Assembly: GCA_965230985.1 (NCBI GenBank)
Contig: OZ246399.1
Location: 558,001-622,000 of the forward strand
DNA from: UBA2211 sp035404185
Lineage (GTDB): Bacteria > Patescibacteriota > Minisyncoccia > Minisyncoccales > Minisyncoccaceae
Direction: 5' to 3'
DNA: 64,000 nt
Of this stretch, positions 33,131 through 40,930 are shown piece after piece; the first letter of the stretch is position 1, and every line of letters begins with the position of its first letter. Under the pieces are notes generated by a model. That model saw nothing but the letters and a program-made list of their open reading frames with translations, was not told the DNA's origin and did not search any database. The position numbers were made by a program, and so were the translations under genes.

Positions 33131-33283
33131 ATGGATCGTTCAGATGCTATATTTATCCCATTAGTAATCATAGCAGGGATATTGACGATAACAGGACTCA
33201 CCACAAAGAATTATCTTCTTTTATTTATGGTAGTGCTACTCATTTTTATCCCAGCATTTGATGCTTTCGAAAGTATTTCATAA
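33131..33283 (+). CDS. 50-residue membrane peptide
   Basis: ATG preceded by TAGGAGGA at ideal spacing. The product has two hydrophobic stretches: DAIFIPLVIIAGILTITGL, then NYLLLFMVVLLIFIPAF, with a short acidic end. It has a perfect promoter, strong Shine-Dalgarno and strong terminator, so it is very likely a real and well-expressed gene. No family recognised; a small membrane regulator or a type I toxin-like peptide are possibilities. Confidence 0.75.
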   Translation: MDRSDAIFIPLVIIAGILTITGLTTKNYLLLFMVVLLIFIPAFDAFESIS

Positions 33284-33286
33284 AAA

Positions 33287-33322
33287 CCGGACATGGATAA
33301 ACCATTATCCGGCTCTTTTTTT
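33287..33322 (+). terminator. Terminator of the 50-residue peptide gene
   Basis: CCGGA-c-ATGG paired with CCAT-ta-TCCGG, followed by CTC and seven T. Confidence 0.85.
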
Positions 33323-33365
33323 ATTGAGAAACGTGATATTCGATTATTCTCCGTCAATACCGATA

Positions 33366-33887
33366 TTATTTACTCACCAATATACTACCAATAACAATTA
33401 AAGCCGCTCCAGTGACCACCTTAATTCTTGCGTCAGGAGCTGGAAGCTCATGCAATATTGCTATTCCCAAAAAGACTGCAATCAATGTATTTGTATTATA
33501 AATAGGAACTAATTTGGCTGCTTCTACTCCAGTAGAAAAAGCCAAAAAGGTAAAAATCATGCCTATTGCCCAAAGGGCACCCGATAAAAATCCTAATATT
33601 AAAACTGCAGGAGTAATCATAACTCCTGTTTCTTTTAAAGCTAAAATAACGTAAATGATTATAATTCCCATTATTACAAAACCAGCAGTCTTCATTAAGA
33701 AACTTAGATTTTCTGTTTTAATTAAAAAAAATAAAAGAAACACCAACATTATTCCCGCAAACATTAACAATGAAGCATTAGCAGGTTGAATCTTTAAATA
33801 TTTTTCTGAAGTGACTACTTTTGAAATAACGGCGTAGGTTCCAAAAAAAAGAGAACTAATCAAGCCGTAAATTAACCATGTTGGCAT
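33366..33887 (-). CDS. EamA/DMT-type membrane transporter
   Basis: 173 residues with about five hydrophobic helices. N-terminal LIYGLISSLFFGTYAVISK and C-terminal STGVEAAKLVPIYNTNTLIAVFLGIAILHEL resemble one half of a drug/metabolite transporter (GRP/EamA type). Full members usually have ten helices, so it may dimerise. Starts 12 nt after the HAD copy 2 gene and is probably cotranscribed. Substrate unknown; sugar or polyol transport is suggested only by context. Confidence 0.75.
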   Translation of the reverse strand: MPTWLIYGLISSLFFGTYAVISKVVTSEKYLKIQPANASLLMFAGIMLVFLLFFLIKTENLSFLMKTAGFVIMGIIIIYVILALKETGVMITPAVLILGFLSGALWAIGMIFTFLAFSTGVEAAKLVPIYNTNTLIAVFLGIAILHELPAPDARIKVVTGAALIVIGSILVSK

Positions 33888-33899
33888 ATTTTTATTAAT

Positions 33900-34559
33900 T
33901 TAATTATTAAAAAATTCAACCACCTCTTTTAATGAAGAAACAACCTTATCGGCTTTTGAAAAGTCTTGTTTTTCTGAATATTCATTAGGGATAACAAAAC
34001 AATTAACGCCAGCTGATTTAGCAGATTGCAATCCATATTGAGTATCTTCGAAGGCTAAACACTCTTCTGGTTTCAATCCTAACTTTTCTGCTGCATATAA
34101 ATAAATATCGGGCCATGGCTTACTTCTTGCGACATCACTTCCCGCAGCAATAACTGAGAAATACTTAATAAAATCATTCTTTTCTAGTTTTGTGATGATT
34201 TCTTCTGTATCTCCTCCTGAACACAATGCGACTTTAAATCGAGAATTGTTTGCAAAATATTCAGCTGCCTCTTTGGCATAAGGCATTAAAGGCATAGCTG
34301 CTTCGCTAAACCATTTTCCGATTAAAGGTTGTTTTGCCTTTAAAAGCGTTCCAATTTCAATATTCAAATTAAAATCTTTGATTAATTCTTCATCAATCTG
34401 TTTTCCATTCTTTCCTGCGTACTTAAAATACATCTCTTTGGTTAATTCTATCCCATATTCTCTTAATGGTTCAACCCAACCTTGCCATTGATAGTATTCA
34501 CTATCAAACAACACACCATCTAAATCAAATATTATTCCCTTTATATCTTCTTTGTTCAT
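33900..34559 (-). CDS. HAD-superfamily phosphatase, copy 2
   Basis: 219 residues from MNKEDIKGIIFDLDG; the upstream TTG extension overlaps the TATAAT box and is rejected. Same motifs as copy 1: DLDGVLFDSEYYQW, ALCSGGDTEEI, SKPWPDIYLYA and AFEDTQYGLQSAKSAG. The two copies share most of their residues along the whole length but differ in base composition, this one being AT-rich like the bulk of the genome. Followed by the EamA-like gene. Confidence 0.88.
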   Translation of the reverse strand: MNKEDIKGIIFDLDGVLFDSEYYQWQGWVEPLREYGIELTKEMYFKYAGKNGKQIDEELIKDFNLNIEIGTLLKAKQPLIGKWFSEAAMPLMPYAKEAAEYFANNSRFKVALCSGGDTEEIITKLEKNDFIKYFSVIAAGSDVARSKPWPDIYLYAAEKLGLKPEECLAFEDTQYGLQSAKSAGVNCFVIPNEYSEKQDFSKADKVVSSLKEVVEFFNN

Positions 34560-34613
34560 TTTCTTAATTTTAATATTATACTCCAATAATACATTATGTT
34601 TTATTTTAAGGCA

Positions 34614-34640
34614 ATAAAAAAAGGAGAACTTGGTGTCTCC
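34614..34640 (-). terminator. Terminator of the fused inositol-phosphate synthase gene
   Basis: GGAGA/TCTCC stem with a run of T on the minus strand, directly after the stop codon. Confidence 0.7.
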
Positions 34641-34643
34641 TGC

Positions 34644-36587
34644 CTATGCTGTTGATTTTATAGGACTTATTGTATAATTTTCTCCGCAAAGGAAATGACC
34701 ATAGAGTCCTTCCTGTAGATAGCTGGCTAGAATGTGCTTATTGCTATTGACTGAAGATTTTTTGATCTTCTTGTTTGAATCAACGGTCACTACCGGAACG
34801 ATAATGTCATTGATATCAAGAGCAAAAACTTGTTCTGTTCCACGGTTACCGAAAGTAATTACTCCGGTGCTTCCTGAAAGAATTGCCTTCTTCATTGTTT
34901 CATGATCCGTGTGTTTGCAAACCACTACTTCAATGTCTTTCTGACAAGCAAGTTTTTTGATTCCCTCAATTCTCAAATCGTATCCATAGTGGGATTCCTT
35001 TTGTCGTAAAACGACCACTCGGGAAATGTCCACTCTTGATACCAACTCCTGGAAAAGTTCCTGGCCCAGAACAAATTCGTCCATTCCTACATAGCCACAA
35101 ATGTTGGGCAGTGCAGACGCGTATTCCTTGTCCGGAGGAACATTGATTCCGTAGAGATTGATCTCTGGGTAAGCTTTGAGAATGTTGATTATCTTTCCTT
35201 TGAAATTCCGTTCTGTTATACAGAAGGAAAGGAATAGATTCTTCTCGTATCCGGGACCAAAGCTGTGCAGTCTGGCAGTTGCCTTCTCGATGAGTTTGAT
35301 AAGCTCATTGGTATCATCGTAGCTGTCTTCCAGAGATGTTACTTCCAGATGAATTCCCGCATCGTTTGCTTGCTGCTTGGCTTCCTGACAAATCGAAGTC
35401 CATACTTCGGAATAGTCTTCGCCAGAATTGGCAAAGTCTTTTGTTCGGGAAGGAGCAATCATGATGTTTCGGCAACCATCGGAAATGAATTTCTCCATCT
35501 CTTCGCGAGCCTTGTCATCATTCACTTGCTGGGGTGGATGCTTCATGAAGTAGGAACAGGCGGGCAAAATGGCTCCGCTCAGACCTCGATCAAGAGCAAT
35601 CCGCAGAATCCTGATAGCATCAATGATACATCCGGCTGAATTAGGAGAGTCTTCTACCGACAGTTTGAGTTCAAGGCTCATCGGAACATCTCCGAATTGA
35701 TTCCCCTTGATGCTGATATCGGCAATCTTGTTGTCCTTCAGAGCATAGTTATATCCACTTGGTCCAGCATAAAACTTGCTTTTAGACAACCTCTCTCTTA
35801 AGAGACATTGAATGGCCTCTCCCTTGGAAATTACCTTTGTGATGTTTCTTATTTTTAGCAACATATTTAAGAAATCTGTGTTGCCACCGATATTATCCTG
35901 ATAGGTCTCCGTAATACGAATCCCTCTCTTTACAAAAAGATCGACGAGAGAACGGTGGACAATAGTCGATCCCACTTGGGATTTTACATCGTCACCGATA
36001 CAAGGCAGTCCGGCTTCCTTGAATCTGCTTTCCCAGACATTGTCAGAAACAATGAATATAGGCATGCAGTTGATGAAAGCACAATTTGCCTTGAGTGCGG
36101 CTTCCGCATAATACTCGACAGCTTTCTGACTGCCAACCGGGAGGTAACAAATCAATATTTGCGCACCCGATTTGATAAGCTCTGCAGCCACATCAACCGA
36201 CTCTTCGTCTGAGACGACGAAAGTTTGGTCCGGTGGATAATTAACCATATGAGGAGCAACGCCATCGAGCACTGGGCCCATTTTGACGGTTACTCCTGAC
36301 AATGGAATATTCGGGCAAAAAACTTTTGTGCAGTTAGGCTTTTCGAAAATAGCCTGACTCACATCTTTGCCGACTTTTCTCTTGTCTACATCAAAGGCAG
36401 TCACAACTTCAATGTCTGAAATCGTGTATCCACCAATGGTGTTGTGCATCAAGCCATCCACTACTCGGCTATCATCTTTCACTGTTTTGTAATAGTGAAT
36501 TCCCTGAAAAAGGGATGAAAAACAGTTTCCGACTCCGATAACCGCGATCTTAATCTTTTTCTTTGCGTTGTTGACATTTTGCATCAT
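34644..36587 (-). CDS. Inositol-3-phosphate synthase fused to a periplasmic-binding-protein-like domain
   Basis: 647 residues from the ATG with GGAG 6 nt upstream (a TTG eight codons earlier is rejected). About 1-375 match archaeal/actinobacterial Ino1, which makes inositol-3-phosphate from glucose-6-phosphate with NAD: GVGNCFSSLFQG, GDDVKSQVGSTIVHR, NIGGNTDFLNM and VEDSPNSAGCIIDAIR. About 390-647 are extra: NVPPDKEY ... ICGYVGMDEFVLGQELF ... SHYGYDLRIEGIKKLA resembles a type-1 periplasmic-binding fold. The same domain occurs alone in the divergent gene at 36759. No signal peptide, so cytoplasmic. Sugar or inositol sensing is inferred. Confidence 0.85.
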   Translation of the reverse strand: MMQNVNNAKKKIKIAVIGVGNCFSSLFQGIHYYKTVKDDSRVVDGLMHNTIGGYTISDIEVVTAFDVDKRKVGKDVSQAIFEKPNCTKVFCPNIPLSGVTVKMGPVLDGVAPHMVNYPPDQTFVVSDEESVDVAAELIKSGAQILICYLPVGSQKAVEYYAEAALKANCAFINCMPIFIVSDNVWESRFKEAGLPCIGDDVKSQVGSTIVHRSLVDLFVKRGIRITETYQDNIGGNTDFLNMLLKIRNITKVISKGEAIQCLLRERLSKSKFYAGPSGYNYALKDNKIADISIKGNQFGDVPMSLELKLSVEDSPNSAGCIIDAIRILRIALDRGLSGAILPACSYFMKHPPQQVNDDKAREEMEKFISDGCRNIMIAPSRTKDFANSGEDYSEVWTSICQEAKQQANDAGIHLEVTSLEDSYDDTNELIKLIEKATARLHSFGPGYEKNLFLSFCITERNFKGKIINILKAYPEINLYGINVPPDKEYASALPNICGYVGMDEFVLGQELFQELVSRVDISRVVVLRQKESHYGYDLRIEGIKKLACQKDIEVVVCKHTDHETMKKAILSGSTGVITFGNRGTEQVFALDINDIIVPVVTVDSNKKIKKSSVNSNKHILASYLQEGLYGHFLCGENYTISPIKSTA

Positions 36588-36656
36588 AATCAACTCCAAT
36601 AGTAATCTCAAAATACTGTTACGTTTCCTAGTAATTTAGCTAAGAAACATAATATT

Positions 36657-36719
36657 ATTATACAATATATCTATACTATTTGTCAATATTGACGTAATCC
36701 CCAATTTATACCATATTAT
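36657..36719. promoter_or_regulatory. Divergent promoters sharing a palindromic -35 region
   Basis: Minus strand: TTGACA (36681-36686), 18 nt, TATAAT (36657-36662) for the fused synthase. Plus strand: TTGACG (36689-36694), 17-19 nt, TATTAT-like box (about 36712-36719). Both -35 boxes lie within the perfect palindrome GTCAATATTGAC (36682-36693). A protein bound there would affect both genes. Confidence 0.65.
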
Positions 36720-36758
36720 AACCAGCAACCTTCAACTAAAAGTTTGCTGAGGTGAGTC

Positions 36759-37643
36759 ATGAAACTCAGAGAAGACTTGATCATACTGACTACGCACAGC
36801 CGAATTGATCCGGCCCAAAAACATTCTTCAGTCTGGAGGCAAATTGCCGAAGGATTTGGAAATTATGTCGAGTATAATTCTTCAATTTCCTGTCTTATTC
36901 ACTCTCTTCACGAGAATTACAGCGACATTGAGGAATACCTACAGACGGTACCGAAATCAAAAGCAAAAAATCCAGGAGCGATGGTTCTTCCTCTGACCCC
37001 TCAGCAGGGAGAATACGAAGAACGACTTCTCAAAATGCTCGAAGCATATGAAGGGTTCATCGTTGCAATAAACGTCCCTCCGGATATCAATGCAAAGGAG
37101 CGACTCAAAAACCTACGTGGATACGTAGGCATGAATGAAGTCGACGCTGGCAAAATGGCAGCAAAAGCGTTACTGTCTCGCTACTCAAAGCCCAGCTGCA
37201 TTTACGTGCCACGCGATAAGCCTATGCACTACGGATACGACCTGAGAATTGCGGGCATCAAGGATATAGCCAAGCCGGTCAATATCACTGTCTGCGAAAT
37301 TGACATTAACAATGAGAAAAATTCTCATGTTATCTGTCAAGCAATGGAATCTGCAGTCTTCGTCACTCTCGGTCCAGTCGGAACTTCCTTCGCCCAGAAA
37401 GTAAAAAAGGAATTCCCTGAAAAAGTCCTTGGTATCGTCGCCATGGATCTTAACCCAGAGACCGCAGCCGGCATCAGATCGAGAGACATAATCTGTGCTC
37501 TCATCCAGCATCCCCGCGAACAAGGAGCAAAAGCTGCCGAGTTGGCAATCAAATTGCTGACCAAGCAAGTAACCGCCCCGTATACCGAAATATTTTGTGG
37601 TCCGACTCTGGTCGACCTCAACAATCTCTCGGTCTTCGAATGA
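36759..37643 (+). CDS. Cytoplasmic periplasmic-binding-protein-like (LacI-type ligand) domain protein
   Basis: 294 residues; GAGGTGA lies a few nt before the ATG. The fold pattern is that of a sugar-binding type-1 protein: VAINVPPDINA, GYVGMNEVDAGKMAAKALL, YVPRDKPMHYGYDLRIAGIKDI, VAMDLNPETAAGI and ALIQHPREQGAKAAELAIKLL, ending with a CGPTLVDLNNL strand as in LacI-family ligand domains. There is neither signal peptide nor helix-turn-helix. Clearly homologous to the C-terminal domain of the divergent synthase. A soluble ligand sensor or decoy is possible; function is not known. Confidence 0.8.
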   Translation: MKLREDLIILTTHSRIDPAQKHSSVWRQIAEGFGNYVEYNSSISCLIHSLHENYSDIEEYLQTVPKSKAKNPGAMVLPLTPQQGEYEERLLKMLEAYEGFIVAINVPPDINAKERLKNLRGYVGMNEVDAGKMAAKALLSRYSKPSCIYVPRDKPMHYGYDLRIAGIKDIAKPVNITVCEIDINNEKNSHVICQAMESAVFVTLGPVGTSFAQKVKKEFPEKVLGIVAMDLNPETAAGIRSRDIICALIQHPREQGAKAAELAIKLLTKQVTAPYTEIFCGPTLVDLNNLSVFE

Positions 37644-37672
37644 ACAGCCTTTTATTTGTTCATTCTTTTTTT
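37638..37672 (+). terminator. Terminator of the ligand-domain gene
   Basis: GAATGAACA/TGTTCATTC, perfect 9-bp stem followed by seven T. The stem starts inside the last codons and includes the stop codon. Confidence 0.9.
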
Positions 37673-37674
37673 AT

Positions 37675-37700
37675 ACAAAAAACACCCTCTTTCGAGGGTG
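37675..37700 (-). terminator. Terminator of the CDP-alcohol phosphatidyltransferase operon
   Basis: CACCCTC/GAGGGTG, 7-bp stem with a 4-nt loop, and a T tract on the minus strand. Converges with the plus-strand terminator a few nt away. Confidence 0.85.
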
Positions 37701-37706
37701 CTCTCT

Positions 37707-38312
37707 TTATTGTTTATTTATCGAGATTGCTGAGTGGAATCTTTGAAGCGCAGTAAAGTTTGCTAAAATGGCAATTACCGCCACAACGTAAGTCATATAC
37801 AAATAGTTAGGATAAATAACTCCTAAAATCAAAGCAATGAAAATTAAAATTAATCTCTCCCCTCTTGATAATAATCCCCCTTTCAGTTCCTGATTAACTA
37901 AATCTTTTTCTTTAGCCGCTGCCTTAACATAAGTTGTAACCACTGAACCAAAGATTGCTAGATATACCCAAGCCTGTCCAGGGATTATAAATGTTGGAAG
38001 AGCTAAGAAAAACATTCCAAAGAAAATAATACCTTCGACATATCTATCAAAAACAGTATCCAAATATGCTCCAACTTTACTCGACATATTTTTAGCTCTA
38101 GCTACCGCTCCATCAATAAAATCCAAACCAGCCGCAACTAAGAAAAATACAATTGCCCAAATTAGATTCTCCTTAATCATGTACCATAATCCAACTAAAG
38201 CAAAAATTCCTGAAAGATAGGTGTATTGATTAGGAGTCAATGGTAAAGCACCAAAAATCTTACCAACCAATTTTTCTAAATCTTTAAACCAATGTCTTTT
38301 TGTATCTAACAT
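37707..38312 (-). CDS. CDP-alcohol phosphatidyltransferase family protein
   Basis: 201 residues with about six membrane helices. The catalytic signature is complete: DFIDGAVARAKNMSSKVG followed by AYLDTVFDR, i.e. DGxxAR-x8-G-x3-D-x3-D. It transfers a phosphate alcohol onto a CDP-lipid. Because an inositol-3-phosphate synthase leads this operon, the acceptor may be inositol phosphate (phosphatidylinositol-phosphate or archaetidylinositol-phosphate type synthase). PgsA or PssA activity cannot be excluded by eye. Confidence 0.87.
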   Translation of the reverse strand: MLDTKRHWFKDLEKLVGKIFGALPLTPNQYTYLSGIFALVGLWYMIKENLIWAIVFFLVAAGLDFIDGAVARAKNMSSKVGAYLDTVFDRYVEGIIFFGMFFLALPTFIIPGQAWVYLAIFGSVVTTYVKAAAKEKDLVNQELKGGLLSRGERLILIFIALILGVIYPNYLYMTYVVAVIAILANFTALQRFHSAISINKQ

Positions 38313-38363
38313 ATTTTTAATAATTATTTATTATTTATTAAAACTAAAACAGCTAAAAAGCTG

Positions 38364-38663
38364 TTATAGTTTCTGTATTAAATTTGAAGAATAGGCTTTC
38401 ATTGCTTCTAATTCTTTCAATCCTTTTTCAGTAGTTTTGTAGGCCTTCTTGCCAGCATTTCTTTCACGACTAACATATTTATCACTCTTTAATCTAAATA
38501 AAACACTTTTAACCATTAACTCATTAGGAAGAAAACCGAACTTCTCGAAAATCAATCTTGAAACATCTTCTTCTTTAACTTCAACTTCCTTACCTAAAGA
38601 AAGAATGAATGTCCATAGATTGCCTTCAGTAACTGAATTGATGAATCTTTTGTTTGGTTCCAT
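38364..38663 (-). CDS. PadR-like winged-helix protein
   Basis: 99 residues. The pattern LWTFILSLGKEVEVKEEDVSRLIFEKFG ... VKSVLFRLKSDKYVSRERNAGKKAYKTTEKGLKEL fits a PadR/MarR winged helix: recognition helix followed by a basic wing and a dimerisation helix. Middle gene of the synthase - this gene - phosphatidyltransferase operon, so it probably regulates it. It also resembles the protein at 40625-40927. Confidence 0.75.
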   Translation of the reverse strand: MEPNKRFINSVTEGNLWTFILSLGKEVEVKEEDVSRLIFEKFGFLPNELMVKSVLFRLKSDKYVSRERNAGKKAYKTTEKGLKELEAMKAYSSNLIQKL

Positions 38664-38682
38664 AGTTTTTTATTTTATTATA

Positions 38683-39828
38683 TTACCTTTCTCTTTTATT
38701 AGCAATAAATTCTTCAATCATTTCTCTGGCTTTTTCATCAGTGAATTGAGTCATGGGGTGTTTCATGAAGTAAGCAGAAGAAGATAATAGTGTTCCACCA
38801 ATTCCCCTATCCAAACCAATCTTTAATAATCTGATAGCATCGATAACACAACCAGCTGAGTTAGGAGAATCTTCTACTGATAATCTTAACTCCAATTCTA
38901 CTGGCACATTACCAAACTTCCTTCCTTCCATACGAATGAAACAAACTTTGTTATCCTTCAAGAAAGGAACCCAGTCTGATGGACCAACGTGTAAATTATC
39001 ATAGCTCAATCTCTTAGCTAATTGAGATTCAACTGCTTCGGTCTTTGAAATCTTTTTAGTTTTCAATCTAGCTCTTTCTCCATACATATTTAAGAAGTCT
39101 GTATTTCCTCCAACGTTTAATTGATATGAACGATCAATTGTAACTCCTCTTTCTGCAAATAAGTGAGATAAAACTCGGTGAGTAATAGTTGCTCCGATTT
39201 GTGATTTAATATCGTCTCCAATACAAGGAATTCCCTTGTCTCTAAATTTCTTTTCCCATTTAGGATCAGAACAAATAAATACAGGCATACAATTGACAAG
39301 AGCTACACCAGCATCCAAAGCTGCTTGGGCATAGAATTCAACTGCTTTCTGTGAGCCAACAGGCATATAGTTAACTAAAACATCTGCTTTTGATTTTTTT
39401 AATTCTTCAACTACATCAACTGCCTTTTTGTCTGAAGGCAAAAAAGTCTGATCTTCAGGATAGTCTTTCATATGAGTAGCAACTCCATCTAAAATATTTC
39501 CCATTTTAACAATGACTCCTGTTTTTGGAACATCGTGACAAAAAGTTTTAGTACAGTTTGGTTTTTCAAAAATAGCTTGAGCAACATCTTTTCCAACTTT
39601 TCTTTTATCAATATCAAAACAAGCTACTATCTTGATGTCTGATATTTTGTATCCTCCTAAAACATTATGCATTAATCCTGGAACCACTTCATCATCATTT
39701 TTAATGTCTTTGTAATAATAAATACCTTGAACCAAAGAACTTGCACAGTTACCTAATCCAGCAATAGCAATTCTAATTTCTTTCTTCTTTTCAGTTGATT
39801 TAGCTGGCTTTACAGATTTTTTTGCCAT
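38683..39828 (-). CDS. Inositol-3-phosphate synthase
   Basis: 381 residues, the single-domain archaeal/actinobacterial Ino1 form. Motifs: IAGLGNCASSLVQGIYYYK (NAD binding), GDDIKSQIGATITHR, NVGGNTDFLNMYGE, SVEDSPNSAGCVIDAIRLLKIGLDRGIGG. The Lys-rich N-terminal tail (KKSVKPAKSTEKKK) is unusual. It converts glucose-6-phosphate to inositol-3-phosphate. First gene of an operon with a PadR-like protein and a CDP-alcohol phosphatidyltransferase. AT-rich codons, unlike its fused paralogue. Confidence 0.93.
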   Translation of the reverse strand: MAKKSVKPAKSTEKKKEIRIAIAGLGNCASSLVQGIYYYKDIKNDDEVVPGLMHNVLGGYKISDIKIVACFDIDKRKVGKDVAQAIFEKPNCTKTFCHDVPKTGVIVKMGNILDGVATHMKDYPEDQTFLPSDKKAVDVVEELKKSKADVLVNYMPVGSQKAVEFYAQAALDAGVALVNCMPVFICSDPKWEKKFRDKGIPCIGDDIKSQIGATITHRVLSHLFAERGVTIDRSYQLNVGGNTDFLNMYGERARLKTKKISKTEAVESQLAKRLSYDNLHVGPSDWVPFLKDNKVCFIRMEGRKFGNVPVELELRLSVEDSPNSAGCVIDAIRLLKIGLDRGIGGTLLSSSAYFMKHPMTQFTDEKAREMIEEFIANKRER

Positions 39829-39958
39829 ATTTATTACTTAAACTATTATGTTAATTATATTTGATTCTATTTTACACTGGTAAAATAGTTTGTCAATAAG
39901 ATTATTAATAGTCACTATTGACTACTTCTCATTAAAATGTCATAAATTGGATTATCTA

Positions 39959-39988
39959 TTGCACTAAAAGATAATTGTTTGATATAAT
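39959..39988 (+). promoter_or_regulatory. Promoter of the toxin-antitoxin-like pair
   Basis: TTGCAC (39959-39964), 18-nt spacer, TATAAT (39983-39988), then 6 nt to a GTG codon. A leaderless start on GTG is predicted. Confidence 0.6.
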
Positions 39989-39994
39989 AAAAAC

Positions 39995-40168
39995 GTGAAA
40001 TTACTCAAAGAAATAAAAACACTCTTTATTAAATCTTCTAAAAAAGACGAAGATAATAAAGAAAAAGAATTACTTAGAACAAAGGTAATTAAAGGTACCG
40101 ATTTTGCTGTACGCGAATATGGCGAAGTATTTAAAAAATTAGCTGAATACGATAGAACTCTAAATTAA
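39995..40168 (+). CDS. Small protein before the Doc toxin, antitoxin candidate
   Basis: 57 residues from GTG, which lies 6 nt after the -10 box. Lys-rich N-terminus (KLLKEIKTLFIKSSKKDEDN) and a conserved-looking end (VIKGTDFAVREYGEVFKKLA). Small, charged and 5 nt before the Doc gene: the usual layout of an antitoxin. No recognisable DNA-binding domain. Function inferred from position only. Confidence 0.55.
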   Translation: MKLLKEIKTLFIKSSKKDEDNKEKELLRTKVIKGTDFAVREYGEVFKKLAEYDRTLN

Positions 40169-40173
40169 TCTCT

Positions 40174-40617
40174 ATGTCTGTAAAATATTTGGATATGGAA
40201 TTAATGCAAAGTATGTGCCACAGACTGGCTCTAAATGTTTTTGATACGAAGAATGACCCTATCGCGTGTTTTGAAGACCATTCAAATCTGCTTGAATCTG
40301 CCATTAACTTACCTCGACAAACCTTTGAAGGAATCGAACTGTATCCGACGTTAATAGATAAAGCGACTATACTATTTTATGGAATCAATAAAAACCACCC
40401 GTTTAGAAATGGTAATAAAAGAATCTCGGCAGCATCGTTAATAGTTTTTCTATATATCAACGACAAACAGATAAATGCTAGCAAGCAAGAAATAGTTGAC
40501 ATGACTCTTTATGTGGCAAAATCTCCAAATAACGAAATGGAAAAAGTTTTGGACGATATTAAATTATGGATAACAAAACACATATCGCCATTGAAAGAAA
40601 AAACTGACAATACTTAA
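40174..40617 (+). CDS. Fic/Doc-family toxin-like protein
   Basis: 147 residues. The Fic core motif is NHPFRNGNKRISAASLIVFL, matching HxFx(N)GNKR with the catalytic His, Asn-Gly-Asn and Arg. N-terminal helices resemble Doc (death on curing), which modifies EF-Tu or another target to stop translation. Follows a small antitoxin-like gene by 5 nt. AMPylation or phosphorylation cannot be told apart by eye. Confidence 0.82.
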   Translation: MSVKYLDMELMQSMCHRLALNVFDTKNDPIACFEDHSNLLESAINLPRQTFEGIELYPTLIDKATILFYGINKNHPFRNGNKRISAASLIVFLYINDKQINASKQEIVDMTLYVAKSPNNEMEKVLDDIKLWITKHISPLKEKTDNT

Positions 40618-40624
40618 GAAGTAT

Positions 40625-40927
40625 ATGACACCCTTTGAAAGACTAACCAAATCAAACACCAAAGAAAATCTTTGGATCTATATCTTGGCTACTCTAAAAA
40701 AGCATTCCAACTATGCTTGGGATTTACATACTTCAATTGAAAAGGACTTTGGCTTTAAACCAGGAAACATAACTCCCTACCGCGTCCTCTATCGTTTAGA
40801 AGAACAAGGCTTTGTTAAAAGTGAACCAGAAGAAAGAAGAAGGGTTTACAAAATTACCGAAATGGGCGAAAAGGAATTAAACAAAGTAAAAAACTTCTAT
40901 TCTGAAGTATTAAAAAAGATAAGTTAA
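40625..40927 (+). CDS. PadR-like transcriptional regulator
   Basis: 100 residues: NLWIYILATLKKHSNYAWDL ... GNITPYRVLYRLEEQGFVKSEPEERRRVYKITEMGEKEL is a standard PadR winged helix with the wing basic residues (EERRRVYK). It starts 7 nt after the Doc gene and 3 nt before the next, so it is part of the same plus-strand operon and may control it. Confidence 0.85.
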   Translation: MTPFERLTKSNTKENLWIYILATLKKHSNYAWDLHTSIEKDFGFKPGNITPYRVLYRLEEQGFVKSEPEERRRVYKITEMGEKELNKVKNFYSEVLKKIS

Positions 40928-40930
40928 GAT

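Noticed and set aside
34560..34586. TTG extension of HAD copy 2
   Set aside because: It would place coding sequence across the TATAAT box and is absent in the paralogue.
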